Positions 31,922 through 40,886 of a stretch of 64,000 bases of DNA are shown in pieces. Position numbers and translations under genes: made by a program. Every line of letters starts with the position of its first letter. The first letter of the stretch is position 1. The DNA comes from an uncultured Eubacteriales bacterium (GTDB taxonomy: Bacteria > Bacillota > Clostridia > Oscillospirales > UBA644). The notes below the pieces were generated by a model. The model had not been told where the DNA came from and did no database searches. It worked only from the letters and a program-made list of their open reading frames with translations. The stretch covers positions 80,169 to 144,168 of the forward strand of contig CAKSBH010000004.1 of assembly GCA_934438175.1 (NCBI GenBank). Direction: 5' to 3'.

Positions 31922-33295
31922 TTATTTGAACTGGAAAAGGCCTTCCCGCAGAATTTCGCAAACGGTGGGATGCGGGAATACGATTTCTTTCAGCTCGTCC
32001 ACGGTCATTTCGGTTTCCACCATCATTGCCGCTCCGTAGATGATTTCGGACGCGTAATTGGCAATCATGTGAACGCCGATGATGTTGCGATGCTTTTTAT
32101 CCATAATCATCTTGCAGATGCCGTCACCGATTCCGCCCTCGGTCTCCGCGACGTATCTTCCGGAATATTTCATGGTCAGCGTTACACACTCCGTTTCAAT
32201 TCCCTTCGCCTTGGCGGATTCTTCGGTTTCACCGACACAGCCGACCTCGGGGTTGGTATAAATAACGGACGGAATCGCGCGATAACGCATCACATCTTTT
32301 TTACCAAGCATATTGTTAATGGCCACTTCGCTCTCACGGTAAGCCGTGTGCGCCAGCATTGAGGTTCCGTTGACATCGCCCGCCGCGTAGACATTGGGGA
32401 TGTTGGTGCGGCAATACCGGTCGACCTTAACGGCACCGCGGTTCATTTCCACGCCGATGGTCTCCAGTCCGAGCCCCGCCGTGTTGGCACGTCTGCCGAT
32501 GGAAAGAAGAACTTTATCCGCAGAAACGGAGTTTTTCTGACCGTCCTTCTCATACACAACGGCATCCTTGGTAACTTCAACGACCTTGCAGCCAAGGCAG
32601 AATTCCACACCTTTGCTCTGATAATTCTTCAGAAGAATGGAAGAAATTTCTTTATCGGTCGGACCGGCGATCTTATCCATCATTTCCACGACGGTTACCT
32701 TGCTGCCGACCGAGCAGAAATACGACGCCATTTCCAAACCGATGACACCGCCGCCGATGATAACCAATTTTTCCGGAACGGCAGGGAGAGAAAGAATTTC
32801 CTTATTCGTCAGAACGAAACCTGCGGCAACGCCTTCTTTTACACCGGGAATCGGCGGAACGACCGGCATTGAACCGGTGGCAATCAGAAGACGGCGGGCA
32901 ATATGCGTTTCGCCGTTGACCTCTACCCGATAACCATCCTCGGCACGACCGTTGATCCGGGCTTCGCCCTCCACAACAGTGACCTTATTGGCTTTCAGGG
33001 CGCCGCGGATGCCGGAGACCAATGTTTTGACGACACGGTCCTTGCGGGCAACCACATATTGGTGATCCAGCGTGACGTTTTCGGCGTGAACGCCGTAATG
33101 CTCGCCGCGCTTGGCGTAGTCGTACGCTTTGGCACAGTAGAGAAGTGCTTTGGACGGAATGCAGCCCTCGTTCAGGCAAACGCCGCCAAGGTGCTCTTTT
33201 TCAATTACCATGGTATTCAGTCCCGCATGACCTGCCCGCTCACCGGCAAGATAGCCGGCGGGGCCGCCACCGAGAACAATCAGATCATATGTCAT
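31922..33295 (-). CDS. lpdA: Dihydrolipoyl dehydrogenase (E3)
   Basis: This 457-aa flavoprotein reoxidises dihydrolipoamide with NAD+. It has FAD-binding VLGGGPAGYLAGERA, the redox disulfide GGVCLNEGCIPSKALL, NAD-binding VIIGGGVIGLEMAS, and the C-terminal catalytic histidine segment VFPHPTVCEIL. There is no N-terminal lipoyl domain. GGAGG lies 8 nt before the ATG. It lies between E2 and E1 in the operon. Confidence 0.96.
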   Translation of the reverse strand: MTYDLIVLGGGPAGYLAGERAGHAGLNTMVIEKEHLGGVCLNEGCIPSKALLYCAKAYDYAKRGEHYGVHAENVTLDHQYVVARKDRVVKTLVSGIRGALKANKVTVVEGEARINGRAEDGYRVEVNGETHIARRLLIATGSMPVVPPIPGVKEGVAAGFVLTNKEILSLPAVPEKLVIIGGGVIGLEMASYFCSVGSKVTVVEMMDKIAGPTDKEISSILLKNYQSKGVEFCLGCKVVEVTKDAVVYEKDGQKNSVSADKVLLSIGRRANTAGLGLETIGVEMNRGAVKVDRYCRTNIPNVYAAGDVNGTSMLAHTAYRESEVAINNMLGKKDVMRYRAIPSVIYTNPEVGCVGETEESAKAKGIETECVTLTMKYSGRYVAETEGGIGDGICKMIMDKKHRNIIGVHMIANYASEIIYGAAMMVETEMTVDELKEIVFPHPTVCEILREGLFQFK

Positions 33296-33310
33296 TGTTC
33301 GGTCCTCCGC

Positions 33311-34654
33311 TTATTTCGCAAGAAGCAAATCAAAGTTTTCCAGATTCTTCTTCAGTGCCTGCAGGAACTTCGCCGCCGGAGCTCCGTCAAGCGCTCTGTG
33401 GTCGAAGGTCAAAGACAGACCCATGGCAGAATACGGTTTGATCTCGCCGTTGACAACCCGGATCTTCGTTTCCGTCGCGCAAACACCGAGGATACCGGTC
33501 TGCGGGGGGTTGACAACCGGCGTGAAGGATTCAATGCCCATGTTGCCGAGATTGGTGACCGTGAAGGAAGCTCCACGGAGAACATCCGGGCTGACCGTTC
33601 CCTTCTTTGCCGCGTCAATCACGGCTTTCGCCTGATGAGCAAACTCGTTCAGTGTGAGTTTTTCGGCAGCAAACACGGTGGGAACCAGCAGACCGCGGGG
33701 AGTATCGACCGCGATGCCGAGGTTGACGTTGTTGAAGAACACCATCTTATCGTCAAAGAAATGTGCATTCAGAGAACGGAACTCCGGATTGGTCAACGTC
33801 TTGGCGACGGCATACATCACAATATCATTGAGCGTAATGTTTTCAAAGCCGAGATCGGCGCCGTTTGCCTTCACGCGGGCACGGTATGCCAGAATCTGCG
33901 TAGCATCAAACGAAGTGTTGAGCGTAAGCTGAGCCATTTCGGACAGCGACGCATGCATGGATTTGGCAATAACCTTGCGGATGTTGGGCAGTTTTTCTTC
34001 AACAAACGGCGTTTCGGGAGCGGCTGCGGTTGCAGCAGAAACTTCCGGCTTCACGGCATAATCGCCAACGGAAATCCGTCCGCCGATGCCGGTGCCTTCA
34101 ACTGCACCGTTTGCCGCGTACTCGCCGGCGGCGGCTGCAGTGAATCTCACGCCGTCCGCACCCATGGCACGGATGTCACGCTCGATAATCCGACCGTTAG
34201 GACCGGTGGGCACAGCATATTTATAATCCAGACCCTGCCGTTCGGCAAGACCCTTTGCTCTCGGAGAAATGCGGACTCTGCCTTCTGCCGGCGTTGCGGC
34301 AACAACAGCGGTCTTCACCTCTGCAGGTTTTTCTTCTTTCTTTTCTTCTTTGACTTCGGCCTTGGAGCCCTCTTCGGCTTTTGCCGCCTTCGGGTTGAAC
34401 TCCGCCGTGGATTCTCCCGGTTTTCCGATGACGCAGACATTCAGAAGGCACTCAACATCGTCGCCTTCCTCCCAGAAGATGTCCAGCATCTCGCCGGCAA
34501 CCGTTGCTTCCTCGTCAAAAGAAGCCTTGTCCGTTTCGTAAGAAAAGAGCTTGTCGCCGACGGCAACCGGATCACCCTTCTTCTTATGGAACTTGGTAAT
34601 GATACAGCTTTCGACCGACTGTCCCTGGCGGGGCATGATAACCGGTGTTGCCAT
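33311..34654 (-). CDS. Dihydrolipoamide acyltransferase (E2)
   Basis: This 447-aa protein has one lipoyl domain (residues 2-78; the lipoylated Lys is in SYETDKASF), an Ala/Glu/Lys-rich linker, a peripheral-subunit-binding domain (ISPRAKGLAERQGLDYKYAV, about 135-170) and a catalytic domain ending in LSLTFDHRALDGAPAAKFL with the active-site His. It transfers the acyl group to CoA. I chose the ATG at 34654, 9 nt after AGGAG; a TTG 6 nt upstream is too close to that site. No lipoate-attachment gene is in the window. Confidence 0.93.
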   Translation of the reverse strand: MATPVIMPRQGQSVESCIITKFHKKKGDPVAVGDKLFSYETDKASFDEEATVAGEMLDIFWEEGDDVECLLNVCVIGKPGESTAEFNPKAAKAEEGSKAEVKEEKKEEKPAEVKTAVVAATPAEGRVRISPRAKGLAERQGLDYKYAVPTGPNGRIIERDIRAMGADGVRFTAAAAGEYAANGAVEGTGIGGRISVGDYAVKPEVSAATAAAPETPFVEEKLPNIRKVIAKSMHASLSEMAQLTLNTSFDATQILAYRARVKANGADLGFENITLNDIVMYAVAKTLTNPEFRSLNAHFFDDKMVFFNNVNLGIAVDTPRGLLVPTVFAAEKLTLNEFAHQAKAVIDAAKKGTVSPDVLRGASFTVTNLGNMGIESFTPVVNPPQTGILGVCATETKIRVVNGEIKPYSAMGLSLTFDHRALDGAPAAKFLQALKKNLENFDLLLAK

Positions 34655-34690
34655 ATTCAATCACTCCTCTTCCTAAATTATATAATTTAT

Positions 34691-36661
34691 TTATTTCAGC
34701 ATAACCTGTCCGCCGGTGACGGGAATCGCCTGACCGGTTTCATACGGCTGCTCCATGCAGTACATCACGGCAACCGCGACATCGGAAGGCAGGCATCCGC
34801 GGCTCATCGGAACCTTGGACTCATAATACTTACGGACATCGTCCACGTTCTTGGCACCCGGAACCTTTCCGGAATTGAGGTACTGCACAAAAAGTCCCTT
34901 GACCGGATCCGACCACAGAGGACCATCCAGATAGTTCCCGGGGCAAACCGCATTGACCTTGATGTTGTATTCCACAAGTTCCAGCGCAAAGGATTCCACG
35001 AGACCGATTCCGCCGAACTTGCTGCCGGCATAGGCAAAGTTCTTGTTGCTTCCCTGCAGACCAGACTTGGAGTTGACCTGGACAATATCCATCATATAGT
35101 CGGCATCATAACGATGCTGAATCTTCATGATGCGGGATGCATACTTGGAACAGAGGAAGAAGCCGGAGTAATTCACCTTGATGTGGAATTCCAGCGACTG
35201 CTGTGTCACCTGCTCCAGGTTTCCGCTGCGTGCGATGCCTGCGTTGCTGACAAACAGGTCAATGCCTCCGTAGGCAAGAACGGTTTTGGTAAGAAGATTG
35301 TGCACCGATTCCTCCGAACCGACATCAACCTTAACGGCAATGGCCTTTCCGGCACCGTAACGCTCGCAGATTTCCCGGGCGTTCTTCTGGGAAAGTTCCT
35401 CGTTCAGGTCGGCAATCACCAGGTTGCAGCCATGCTCCAGCAGAGAATCAGCAATTCCCTGACCGAAGCCCTGCGCGGCACCGGTAACGACAATAATCTT
35501 TTCGGCAAGACGCTTGGCGTTTTTATCGGTGCTGACCTTGGAGCGGTACTTTTCGACTTCCCACGTTTCGATGAACCGGACCAGATGATCCGACAGAAAA
35601 CGATGACCGCCGAAGCTCTCCGCATAAGCGGCAATTTTTGCAGCGTCGCGGAACAAGGCCAGGGAAGTGTCAGCATTTTTCTTCGTAGTTCCGAATGCAA
35701 ACACCGCGGTATTCTGAATCGCCACGATGCGGGGCAGATAACCGTGAGCCGTCTTATACTCCGCCAGACCTTTTTCAATCAGCCCCTGCTGGGTCTCCAG
35801 ATCCTCGGCATAGGCAACAAAGAGAGGATACGGTTTGTAATACACAATATGATCCGGCGTATAGGCACCGTTGACCGGAGCAAATGCTTCTTCGGACGCA
35901 AGCAAACGGGCAAATTCGGCGTTGCTTTCTGCCGTAACGATTGCCGTTCCCTCGCCTTCACGCAGAAGCATCCGGATTTCCGGAGCCAGATAAGAAGCGC
36001 GTTCTTCGTCATACTCCACCGGAGAGAAGTCCGGAGTACGGGTCAGACGGGCACGGATATCATCAAAAATCTTTTGATAAGTCGCTTTGATCTCCTCAAA
36101 CGTATCACCAGCAACGAAGATGCCGTGATTCTGAAGAAGGATTGCCATCGGATTCTTTCCCGTCCGGGCAACATTGGCGTCATAGAGTTTTTTCACCTCA
36201 ACGGCAAGTGTCCAGCCAGGTTCCGTTTCGTTCACCCAGACCACACGGTCTCCCCACAATTCCTCGGCGACTTTGGCACCGTTCTGCGAACAGGTAATGC
36301 CGTTGACCAGGGCAGGATGAAGGTGAACCACATATTTCTGAGGAAGAATATCATGCAGAGATGTCTCCACGCTGGGACGCTTGTTGCGGTCCGAACGGGC
36401 GCGGGCATCCATCAGATCTTCCAGAACTTCCTCTTCGCGCAAAGCAGAATCGGAAGAATATGTTTTCGTCCACATGGCGGCAAGAGCCGCGCGATCCATT
36501 TTGACAAACCCTTCCTCGGTAATGGTGGCAAGCGTGGTACCGGAGCCCTTGACGTAAAGGGAACCGCCCTCCTTGCACGACGTATTTCCGCCGCCCGCAA
36601 GGACGAGATCCGGATTAGAACCGAAGTAATGGGAAATTTCAACCAGTTCTTTTACCGACAC
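34691..36661 (-). CDS. Class II aldolase / short-chain dehydrogenase fusion
   Basis: This 656-aa fusion resembles bacterial bifunctional aldolase/dehydrogenases such as RhaEW (YuxG). Residues 1-360 are a class II aldolase/adducin domain (DLVLAGGGNTSCKEGGSLYV, VKGSGTTLATI, metal-binding VVHLHPALVNG and LLQNHGIFV). Residues 400-656 are an SDR domain (VVTGAAQGFGQGIA, FVSNAGIARSG, catalytic YAGSKFGGIG, VNAVCPGNYLDGPLW). It likely cleaves a ketose phosphate and oxidises the aldehyde released. The start is GTG at 36661, 9 nt after AAGGGGG. The SDR tyrosine motif YxxxK is intact. Confidence 0.85.
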   Translation of the reverse strand: MSVKELVEISHYFGSNPDLVLAGGGNTSCKEGGSLYVKGSGTTLATITEEGFVKMDRAALAAMWTKTYSSDSALREEEVLEDLMDARARSDRNKRPSVETSLHDILPQKYVVHLHPALVNGITCSQNGAKVAEELWGDRVVWVNETEPGWTLAVEVKKLYDANVARTGKNPMAILLQNHGIFVAGDTFEEIKATYQKIFDDIRARLTRTPDFSPVEYDEERASYLAPEIRMLLREGEGTAIVTAESNAEFARLLASEEAFAPVNGAYTPDHIVYYKPYPLFVAYAEDLETQQGLIEKGLAEYKTAHGYLPRIVAIQNTAVFAFGTTKKNADTSLALFRDAAKIAAYAESFGGHRFLSDHLVRFIETWEVEKYRSKVSTDKNAKRLAEKIIVVTGAAQGFGQGIADSLLEHGCNLVIADLNEELSQKNAREICERYGAGKAIAVKVDVGSEESVHNLLTKTVLAYGGIDLFVSNAGIARSGNLEQVTQQSLEFHIKVNYSGFFLCSKYASRIMKIQHRYDADYMMDIVQVNSKSGLQGSNKNFAYAGSKFGGIGLVESFALELVEYNIKVNAVCPGNYLDGPLWSDPVKGLFVQYLNSGKVPGAKNVDDVRKYYESKVPMSRGCLPSDVAVAVMYCMEQPYETGQAIPVTGGQVMLK

Positions 36662-36675
36662 GGTACTGCGCCCCC

Positions 36676-37941
36676 TTACAGAATGGACTTGGCGTTGGCA
36701 AGCAGATGTTTCTCTGCTTCCTCGCACCACAGACCGTTATGAGCAGCAACAATCTCTGCCAGTTTGGCAAACAGCGGATCGGTTTCGCCCAGACGCGCGA
36801 AATCGGCAATCGCCGTCAGCGGAAGATCGATTCCGGTATAAATCAGTTTTTTGCCGCCCGGAATCTTGTCCAGATCCACAACCGTCTGCGGAACACAGGC
36901 AAGACCTCCGATATGCGTAATCATGGCTGCCGGATTGATGGCACCCGTTTCCATCAGTTTAAGCGACTCTCTCATGTCGTCCGTATTGCCGCCGGAGGTA
37001 CCGACGATATGCGTGGACGAATAGTGCACATTGTAGAAGTTGAACTCTGCCGTGAAGGCGGGATTCGTGGGACCGGCAAAGAAGTTGAGGCAGCCGTCTT
37101 TGCCAAGGATCTTGTCTCCCTGCTCGACGACCGGCTTGACCGGAGCAAAGACGAACACATCGTCATAGCCCTTGCCGCCCGTAAGATCACGCAGCTTGGC
37201 AACCGGATCGCCGTCGCCCGTGTTAAGATAAATCAATTTGACACCGTGCTTGGCGGCATCTTCTACCGTAAGGATGCTTTCGGCACGTTTCAGTCGATCT
37301 TCGTTGATATCGGTAACAACCAGCAAACCCGGCTTTCTCGGACCGTGAACCGCATAATCGATGGCACCGAGACCCATCGGTCCGACACCGGCAAGAATGG
37401 CGCAGTTACCGCCCTCAACAATGCCCATGGAATGGACATACGAGCCCTGCGTGGTGTGATAGTTGGCGTGGAAGCCGCCGACGATGCAGCTCATCGGCTC
37501 TGCCAGCGATCCGTAGAAGAAAGCGCTGCCGTTGTATTCCAGCAGGCAATTCTGCTCCATGACGGCGTTGGGGATGATGACGTAAACCGAGTCGCCGCCG
37601 ATGTACCGGAAGGAATAGCCCGGTGCAGCATACGGATCGTCCTTCTGATTCAGTGCCGGCTGAATCGAAAACTTCTGTCCTTTTTTGAAAGAATCTTTCC
37701 ACTTGGAACCGACCTCAAGGATCTCACCGCAGAATTCATGACCGATGATGACCGGATTCTGTGCGATATCGTTGGGTACCCGTTTATGATCCGCACCCTG
37801 AAGCGCGGCTTTGTGCGAAGACATACACACGCTGTCGGAAATGACCCGTGCAAGGATTTCATCGTCCTTGAGCGTCGGAAGTTCAAACTCCTCCATTCGG
37901 AGATCGTTCTTCCCATACAGGCGAACCGCTTTTGTTTTCAT
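36676..37941 (-). CDS. Zinc-dependent dehydrogenase resembling L-sorbose-1-phosphate reductase
   Basis: This 421-aa medium-chain dehydrogenase has the GroES-like domain (MKTKAVRLYGKNDLRMEEF, NPVIIGHEFCGEILEVG) and a Rossmann domain (AILAGVGPMGLGAIDYA, LLVVTDINEDRLKRA). The wording SDSVCMSSHKAALQGADHKRVP and FVFAPVKPVVEQGD agrees with my memory of SorE-type reductases, longer than ordinary alcohol dehydrogenases. It probably interconverts a ketose phosphate and a hexitol phosphate. It is the first gene of the five-gene operon; the ATG at 37941 follows GGAGG by 8 nt. Confidence 0.8.
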   Translation of the reverse strand: MKTKAVRLYGKNDLRMEEFELPTLKDDEILARVISDSVCMSSHKAALQGADHKRVPNDIAQNPVIIGHEFCGEILEVGSKWKDSFKKGQKFSIQPALNQKDDPYAAPGYSFRYIGGDSVYVIIPNAVMEQNCLLEYNGSAFFYGSLAEPMSCIVGGFHANYHTTQGSYVHSMGIVEGGNCAILAGVGPMGLGAIDYAVHGPRKPGLLVVTDINEDRLKRAESILTVEDAAKHGVKLIYLNTGDGDPVAKLRDLTGGKGYDDVFVFAPVKPVVEQGDKILGKDGCLNFFAGPTNPAFTAEFNFYNVHYSSTHIVGTSGGNTDDMRESLKLMETGAINPAAMITHIGGLACVPQTVVDLDKIPGGKKLIYTGIDLPLTAIADFARLGETDPLFAKLAEIVAAHNGLWCEEAEKHLLANAKSIL

Positions 37942-37985
37942 GAATAAGACCTCCACATCTTAATCGTAATACTTGACCAATGTAT

Positions 37986-38014
37986 ATTATATCAAGATAC
38001 AATATGAATGTCAA
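37986..38014 (-). promoter_or_regulatory. Promoter of the sugar/2-oxoacid dehydrogenase operon
   Basis: TTGACA (38009-38014), 17 nt, TATAAT (37986-37991). CTTGA occurs at the -35 and just before the -10, and inverted (TCAAG) downstream near the start point, which may mark a regulator site. Confidence 0.85.
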
Positions 38015-38048
38015 GCGAAAACGACCGTTGTAGAGGTCTTTTTTTTCT

Positions 38049-38507
38049 TCATTTCCGGCGGGAACGCAACGTCCGGAAAAAATCCGTAAGAATTCCGGCA
38101 CAGGCATCCGGCAGATAACCGAATTCAACAATCGGCTTGTGGTTAAACGCCTCTTCGGCAAGATTCACAACGCTGCCGAACGCGCCGGCTTTCGGGTCCG
38201 CCGCGCCGATACACACACGCTCAATGCGGGCGTTGAGGATGGCTCCCGCACACATGGGACACGGCTCCAGCGTCACATACAGGGTACAACCGGGCAAACG
38301 CCAGCCGCCCAGGCGGGAACAGGCACGCCGGATAGCAAGAACCTCGGCATGAGCCAAGGCGCTTTTATCGGTTTCCCTGCGATTATAGCCGGAAGCAATA
38401 ACTCGCCCGTCTTTGACAAGAACAGCCCCGACGGGAACCTCCCCGATCTGTGCCGCTTTCCGGGCACAGGTCAATGCCCGGCGCATAAAGCGCTCGTCTT
38501 CCGTCAT
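38049..38507 (-). CDS. tadA: tRNA-specific adenosine deaminase
   Basis: This 152-aa enzyme converts A34 of tRNA-Arg(ACG) to inosine. Zinc and catalytic motifs are ALAHAEVLAI (His-Ala-Glu) and LEPCPMCAGAI (PCxxC); also GEVPVGAVLVKDG. The length is normal. It overlaps the DUF1934 gene by 4 nt (ATGA). Its substrate tRNA is encoded at 26344-26420. Downstream only a weak hairpin (GACC/GGTC, 38023-38038) could end the operon. Confidence 0.95.
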   Translation of the reverse strand: MTEDERFMRRALTCARKAAQIGEVPVGAVLVKDGRVIASGYNRRETDKSALAHAEVLAIRRACSRLGGWRLPGCTLYVTLEPCPMCAGAILNARIERVCIGAADPKAGAFGSVVNLAEEAFNHKPIVEFGYLPDACAGILTDFFRTLRSRRK

Positions 38508-38977
38508 GACCGCAGATCCTTTCTGCGCTCGAAAAACGCATCCAGTCCACCCGGATCCGCCTGTTCTCCGCGGACACGGATTTTCATTTCATTCATCACA
38601 GGAGGAATCCGGTTAAAATCAATGACATAACGAAGAAGGATATCACCGCCTGTTTTTCCCACATGTGCCTCAATGCTTCTGGGATCAATTCCCACAACGG
38701 AATATTCGTCGTCAAGATCAAAATTACAATGATTCTTAACCCCGTTTTCAAAAACAAACGTGTTCACATTCTTCCCTTTTCCGGCAGAAAACACCAGTTT
38801 GTCACGGTCGGACACGCACAGCCGGACCGTCACGCCCTCTTCCCCGAGAAGACCGGTTCCGTCAAATTCCAGGTATACGGCTCCCTCCCGGGTTCTCAAC
38901 ATCTTGCCATGCGTGTAAACATACGAAACTTCTTTGCCGTTCTGTAAAGAACGAATCTCAAGCTGCACGTTTTTCAT
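38504..38977 (-). CDS. DUF1934 (YwiB-like) beta-barrel protein
   Basis: This 157-aa protein resembles DUF1934/YwiB, a small calycin-like barrel of unknown function. Visible features are EVSYVYTHGKMLRTREGAVYLEFDGTG, NTFVFENGVKNHCNFDLDDEYSVVGIDP and the family's ending pattern ILLRYVIDFNRIPPVMNEMKIRV. It lies between ddl and tadA with very short spacing, so it is in the same operon. Confidence 0.7.
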   Translation of the reverse strand: MKNVQLEIRSLQNGKEVSYVYTHGKMLRTREGAVYLEFDGTGLLGEEGVTVRLCVSDRDKLVFSAGKGKNVNTFVFENGVKNHCNFDLDDEYSVVGIDPRSIEAHVGKTGGDILLRYVIDFNRIPPVMNEMKIRVRGEQADPGGLDAFFERRKDLRS

Positions 38978-38983
38978 AAACCT

Positions 38984-40015
38984 TCATTCCTCAAAAGACA
39001 CCGCCAGATCCAGCAGCTTTTCAATCAGATCGCCGTAAGAAAGTCCGGATGCGGCAAACAGTTTGGCATACATGCTGATGGAGGTAAAGCCGGGCAGCGT
39101 ATTGATCTCGTTCAGATATACCGTACCGTCACGTGCCACAAGAAAATCCACACGGGCAAGCCCCTTACAGTCGCAGGCACGATAAGCACGGAGCGCAAGC
39201 GCACGGATCTCCTCTTCTTTTTCGCTCCCGGACGGAATGCGAAGGAGAGAGGCGGCATTCTGATATTTGGCGTTGTAATCGTAAATTTCATTGGCAGGGA
39301 AAATCTGCCCCGTAACCGAAACGGAAAGCACGTCGTTTCCAAGTACGGCAGCCTCGATTTCCTGCGGATCCTCAATCCCCTGCTCCGCAACGACACGGCG
39401 ATCCACTTCAAAAGCCGTCCGGAGTGCCCCGGCAAGTTCGGACTCTTCGTGACACTTGGTAATCCCGATGGAAGATCCGGCGTTGGAGGGTTTGATAAAA
39501 ACAGGGAACGTCAGACGGGACGAAATCTCGCGCATGACGGCTTCTGCATTCTCCCGCCAGGAGACACGTTCTACCGTCACCCATGGCATGTGACGGATTC
39601 CGGCAGAGACGAACACCGTGTTCGCATACGCCTTATCCATGCAGACCGCAGATGCCAGAACACGGCAACCGACATAGGGAACCCGCATCAGTTCAAACAA
39701 GCCCTGAACGGTTCCGTCTTCTCCGTTTTTGCCGTGAAGAACCGGAAAAATCACATCCGGAACAAAACGGGAATCTTCCCAAAGAAACGCCCGCTCGTTC
39801 AATGAGATTTCCACCGGTTTTCGGACAAGATCTTCCCAGGCACGGCTCTCAATTTCCTCAGCAGACGCATCGGTGACAAACCATTTTCCCTCCCTGGTAA
39901 TACCGATTTTCAGAACTTCATGCTCCGGACGGATATTCCGGAGAACCGAAGCGGCAGACATACAGGAAACCTCATGTTCCGTCGATCTTCCGCCGAACAA
40001 AACTGCAATCTTCAT
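38984..40015 (-). CDS. ddl: D-alanine--D-alanine ligase
   Basis: This 343-aa ATP-grasp ligase makes D-Ala-D-Ala for peptidoglycan. Motifs are VLFGGRSTEHEVSCMSA, VFPVLHGKNGEDGTVQGLFE, FIKPSNAGSSIGITK, IYDYNAKYQNA and LNEINTLPGFTSISMY. The Tyr in YDYNAKY is the residue usually linked with D-Ala rather than D-lactate specificity. It works with alr at 11097-12281. It follows prmC by 19 nt. Confidence 0.95.
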   Translation of the reverse strand: MKIAVLFGGRSTEHEVSCMSAASVLRNIRPEHEVLKIGITREGKWFVTDASAEEIESRAWEDLVRKPVEISLNERAFLWEDSRFVPDVIFPVLHGKNGEDGTVQGLFELMRVPYVGCRVLASAVCMDKAYANTVFVSAGIRHMPWVTVERVSWRENAEAVMREISSRLTFPVFIKPSNAGSSIGITKCHEESELAGALRTAFEVDRRVVAEQGIEDPQEIEAAVLGNDVLSVSVTGQIFPANEIYDYNAKYQNAASLLRIPSGSEKEEEIRALALRAYRACDCKGLARVDFLVARDGTVYLNEINTLPGFTSISMYAKLFAASGLSYGDLIEKLLDLAVSFEE

Positions 40016-40034
40016 AAAAATCCCTTTCGGTCAT

Positions 40035-40886
40035 TCAAAATTCTTTTTGTCCGAATACGACACGCTCAATACCGCCGTAATCGCGCCGTGTATCAATGCT
40101 CCGGTATCCGCATTGTTGAAGGATATCCGAAACCGCAGATGCCTCTCCCTCGCCAACCTCAAAAACAAGAAATCCGCCGGGACGCAGAGTATCATAAAAA
40201 GAGGGTGCGATCCGGCGATAAAAAAGAAGCCCGTCTTCTCCCCCGTCCAGTGCCAGCACCGGCTCGTTCTTCACCTCAACGGAAAGCCCGGCGAGGTCGC
40301 GGGTCGGAATATACGGAGGATTGGAAACAACCATGTCAAACAGTCCCTCCGGTCTTTCCGCCAGAACATCGCAGCGGACAATCCGGGCATCTATGCCGAA
40401 ATGCGCGGCGTTTTTCCGGGTCAGCTCCAAAGCGGCTTCGGACACATCCGCCAAGGTAACGCGGGCTCCCCGGCAGATTGCTGCCGTCAGACCGATACAG
40501 CCGCTTCCGCAGCAAAGATCCAGCAAATCTCCGTCAGGTCTCAGACGCTCCAACACAACGTCTACGACACACTCCGTATCAAAGCGGGGAATCAGCACGC
40601 CGGGAGCGGTAAAGAAAGTCCTTCCGTAGAAATCGGTTTCCCCTGTGATATACTGCACCGGCTCACCCGCCAGACGGCGGTCAACATCCGCATTGATCCG
40701 TCGGATCGTTTCCGCATCCGTAACCTCAAAAAACGCATCGCAACCGCCGGAAAGAAGAAGACGTTTGCGCACCTCGCCGTAAGACAGACCGGTCTCAAAG
40801 GCAATCAGGGCACAGAGATCTCCCTCTCCGCCGGTTACGCCTGCGTTTTCCAGACGTTTCCGGTTTTCTGCATAAACATCCATCAT
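40035..40886 (-). CDS. prmC: Release-factor glutamine methyltransferase
   Basis: This 283-aa SAM enzyme methylates the GGQ glutamine of peptide-chain release factors. The N-terminal helical domain is followed by LLDLCCGSGCIGLTAAI (SAM site) and the catalytic VVSNPPYIPTRDLAGL; FYRRIAPSFYDTLRPGGFLVFEVGEGEA follows. Its usual neighbour prfA is absent here, while the DUF1385 gene that often accompanies it is present; the two overlap by one base. Confidence 0.94.
   Translation of the reverse strand: MMDVYAENRKRLENAGVTGGEGDLCALIAFETGLSYGEVRKRLLLSGGCDAFFEVTDAETIRRINADVDRRLAGEPVQYITGETDFYGRTFFTAPGVLIPRFDTECVVDVVLERLRPDGDLLDLCCGSGCIGLTAAICRGARVTLADVSEAALELTRKNAAHFGIDARIVRCDVLAERPEGLFDMVVSNPPYIPTRDLAGLSVEVKNEPVLALDGGEDGLLFYRRIAPSFYDTLRPGGFLVFEVGEGEASAVSDILQQCGYRSIDTRRDYGGIERVVFGQKEF

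Noticed and set aside
28561..36742. Very long plus-strand frames (1118 and 1279 codons) opposite the dehydrogenase operon
   Set aside because: They are mirror frames of conserved enzymes (E1, E2, E3, aldolase/SDR) and show no recognisable domain or start signal.
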